A stretch of DNA of 64,000 bases, taken from the NCBI GenBank assembly GCA_963972195.1, contig CAXATH010000008.1, positions 62,001-126,000 on the forward strand, written 5' to 3'. Shown here one piece after another: positions 62,506-64,000 of this stretch. The position numbers and the translations under genes are program-made. This DNA comes from Litorimonas sp963972195. Lineage in GTDB: Bacteria; Pseudomonadota; Alphaproteobacteria; Caulobacterales; Maricaulaceae. Under the pieces are notes generated by a model that worked only from the letters and a program-made list of their open reading frames with translations, was not told where the DNA came from and searched no databases. Numbering within the stretch: position 1 is the stretch's first letter; the number at the start of each line of letters is the position of its first letter.

Positions 62506-64000
62506 GTGAGAAGACAAGTTTTAAGTAGTGTTGCCATTGGGGCCCTGGTTGCCGCCGGTTCGTCGCAAATAGCAGTTGCGCAGTTAAAAGACGAAGTAAT
62601 CGTCACAGCGACCAAACGATCTGAAAGCGCCCAAGACATTCCTGTTACGGTTTCGGCGCTTGATAACTCCACTCTTGAAGAGTTGGGCGTCGATGTTTTT
62701 ACAGATTACCTTATTCAGCTTCCGGGCGTAACATCCGGCGGTAATGGTCCAGGACAAAACACTATTTATATTCGCGGTCTTGCCTCCACCACGCCCGCCA
62801 ACACCATCGCTGGCGTCGCGGGTCTTGCGCCTAATGTGGCTCTTTATCTCGATGAGCAGCCTGTCTCGCAGCCGGGCCGCAATCTGGATGTTTATGCGGC
62901 AGATCTGGAACGCGTTGAAGTGCTTTCCGGCCCTCAAGGTACGTTGTTTGGAGCCAGTTCACAGGCGGGTACTGTCCGTTTGATTACAAACAAGCCTAAA
63001 CTGGGTGTTTTTGAAGCTATCTCCAATTTTGGTGTCTCATTCACTGAAGGCGGCGAAATGAGCGAAAAAGTTGAGGCGATTATCAATGTACCTGTGACAG
63101 ATAAATTTGCTCTTCGCGGCGTCTTTTATAATGACAATCAGGGCGGCTATATCGACAATGTTGCTGGCACGCGCACCTTGTTGGGCGGAGGCGATACCGG
63201 AACTCCCATAACGGGTCGTTTCAGACCGGAAGGTACAGTGCGCGCGAACGGCGTTCCCGTCGGCGCTGCCCGTGCCGGTTTTCAGGCAGGCGCAGATTTA
63301 AGCGGCGTCACATTCCTGTCAGACACCAATGACGAGTTTGTCGAAGAAGACTTCAACGATACAAGTTATACGGGCTTCCGCGCGAGCGCCCTGTACGAAT
63401 TCAATCCGGATTGGAAAGCCACAGTTCAAGTAGGTCGCCAGGAATTAGAGACTGAAGGCACATTCTTTACCGACCCAACACTTGATGATTACGAAATTCA
63501 GCGTTTTACGCCCGATGATTTGCAAGACGATTATACGAATGTCAGCTACACGGTAGAAGGCCGTCTTGGCGCGCTTGAAGCGCTCTATACCGGCGCCTTT
63601 ACAGACCGGGATACGAATCAGATTGCCGACTACACGGATTACTCATTCGTTGCGCAATATTTGCCATATTATGTTTGTGATGGTTCAGTCAGCTATCCGG
63701 GGTCCGCAGCTCCCAGCGGTACATGTCAGCCGCCAACATCTCAAACTGTTTCCGTGTCCAATACTGAAGTCTTCACGCAAGAACTTCGTTTCAACACCCC
63801 TGCCGAGAAGCGTTTGCGCGCGACGGCTGGTGGTTTTTACAGCGACTTAGTATTGGAAGAGCGTAATGATTTCCAATATCTCGGGTCTACGGCTCCGGGC
63901 GTGGCTTTTGGCGCGACGGATGTCGATAACTTCGCGCAGCCCGCACCTTCTTTTGCGACGGATCGCGGAGCCTTCCCGGATGCCACGGTGTTCCGAAATG
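62506..64000 (+). CDS. TonB-dependent outer membrane receptor, 3' end cut by window
   Basis: The frame opens with GTG at 62506 behind GAGGAG and remains open to the window edge (at least 498 residues). The signal is VRRQVLSSVAIGALVAAGSSQIAVAQ. DEVIVTATKRSESAQDIPVT follows directly, with the plug domain LIQLPGVTSGG, IYIRGLAS and RVEVLSGPQGTLFGASSQAG (about 125-160), then beta-barrel strands. It imports a bulky ligand with TonB energy; the ligand is unknown. The mature N-terminus begins close to the plug, and no STN signalling domain is present. The C-terminus lies outside the window. Confidence 0.93.
   Translation, partial: MRRQVLSSVAIGALVAAGSSQIAVAQLKDEVIVTATKRSESAQDIPVTVSALDNSTLEELGVDVFTDYLIQLPGVTSGGNGPGQNTIYIRGLASTTPANTIAGVAGLAPNVALYLDEQPVSQPGRNLDVYAADLERVEVLSGPQGTLFGASSQAGTVRLITNKPKLGVFEAISNFGVSFTEGGEMSEKVEAIINVPVTDKFALRGVFYNDNQGGYIDNVAGTRTLLGGGDTGTPITGRFRPEGTVRANGVPVGAARAGFQAGADLSGVTFLSDTNDEFVEEDFNDTSYTGFRASALYEFNPDWKATVQVGRQELETEGTFFTDPTLDDYEIQRFTPDDLQDDYTNVSYTVEGRLGALEALYTGAFTDRDTNQIADYTDYSFVAQYLPYYVCDGSVSYPGSAAPSGTCQPPTSQTVSVSNTEVFTQELRFNTPAEKRLRATAGGFYSDLVLEERNDFQYLGSTAPGVAFGATDVDNFAQPAPSFATDRGAFPDATVFRN

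Overview
The window looks like a chromosomal segment of a marine alphaproteobacterium, perhaps a Maricaulales/Hyphomonadaceae-like lineage. Supporting this are a DUF3126 gene beside cysE, COQ4, DUF2799 and DUF6702 proteins, a TonB-dependent receptor and many exported peptidases, with moderate GC by eye. The placement is an inference from gene content. I see no insertion sequence, CRISPR array, rRNA operon or integrase. The one RNA gene is tRNA-Thr(GGT) at 62047-62121. The genes at both window edges are cut: a sulfotransferase-like gene on the left and a TonB-dependent receptor on the right.

Layout. 1-8.8 kb is a surface-glycan region: two separate sulfotransferase-like genes, a TPR/methyltransferase gene, and one 1805-residue protein joining a sulfotransferase, a coiled coil, WY-type repeats and GT4-GT2-GT4 domains. 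9.2-14.1 kb holds an exported 475-residue protein with its own promoter and terminator, then a compact type II secretion-like block (ATPase, two pseudopilins, prepilin peptidase) without the usual gspF or gspD. 14.2-15.7 kb is a translationally coupled cysE / DUF3126 / gamma-carbonic anhydrase unit. 15.8-20.2 kb holds a GYF plus Cas2/SinR-like protein divergent from a rhomboid protease, a patatin, an alpha/beta hydrolase and rpsU.

20.3-28.5 kb contains a GT4 glycosyltransferase, a PLD-family protein with one degenerate catalytic motif, a secreted HExxH peptidase, asd, two tandem paralogous secreted proteins and two lipoproteins. 28.5-48.7 kb is rich in exported hydrolases (propeller-amidohydrolase, three M28 peptidases, an M1 peptidase with a DUF6702 partner), mixed with a desaturase, beta-carbonic anhydrase, COQ4, two glutathione transferases, pirin, a GT10 fucosyltransferase-like gene and nitronate monooxygenase. 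48.8-53.2 kb holds a BON/OmpA protein, a membrane-anchored histone-H1-like protein fused to DUF2853, an endolysin/holin pair like those used for gene-transfer-agent or phage release, and a DUF3667 protein.

53.3-57.7 kb is an operon of two SDRs, an APH-type kinase, an acyl-CoA dehydrogenase and a YajQ protein. The kinase/dehydrogenase pairing matches the arrangement used to break down 4-hydroxyacyl-CoAs. 57.8-64 kb has a lipoprotein amidohydrolase, a hybrid histidine kinase, tRNA-Thr and the TonB receptor.

The less ordinary items are the GYF-Cas2/SinR-like fusion, the H1-like/DUF2853 fusion, the giant sulfotransferase-glycosyltransferase, the stand-alone lysis pair and the split secretion module. 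Several gene starts were moved downstream of the longest reading frame because of ribosome binding sites or overlap with divergent genes; each entry says so.
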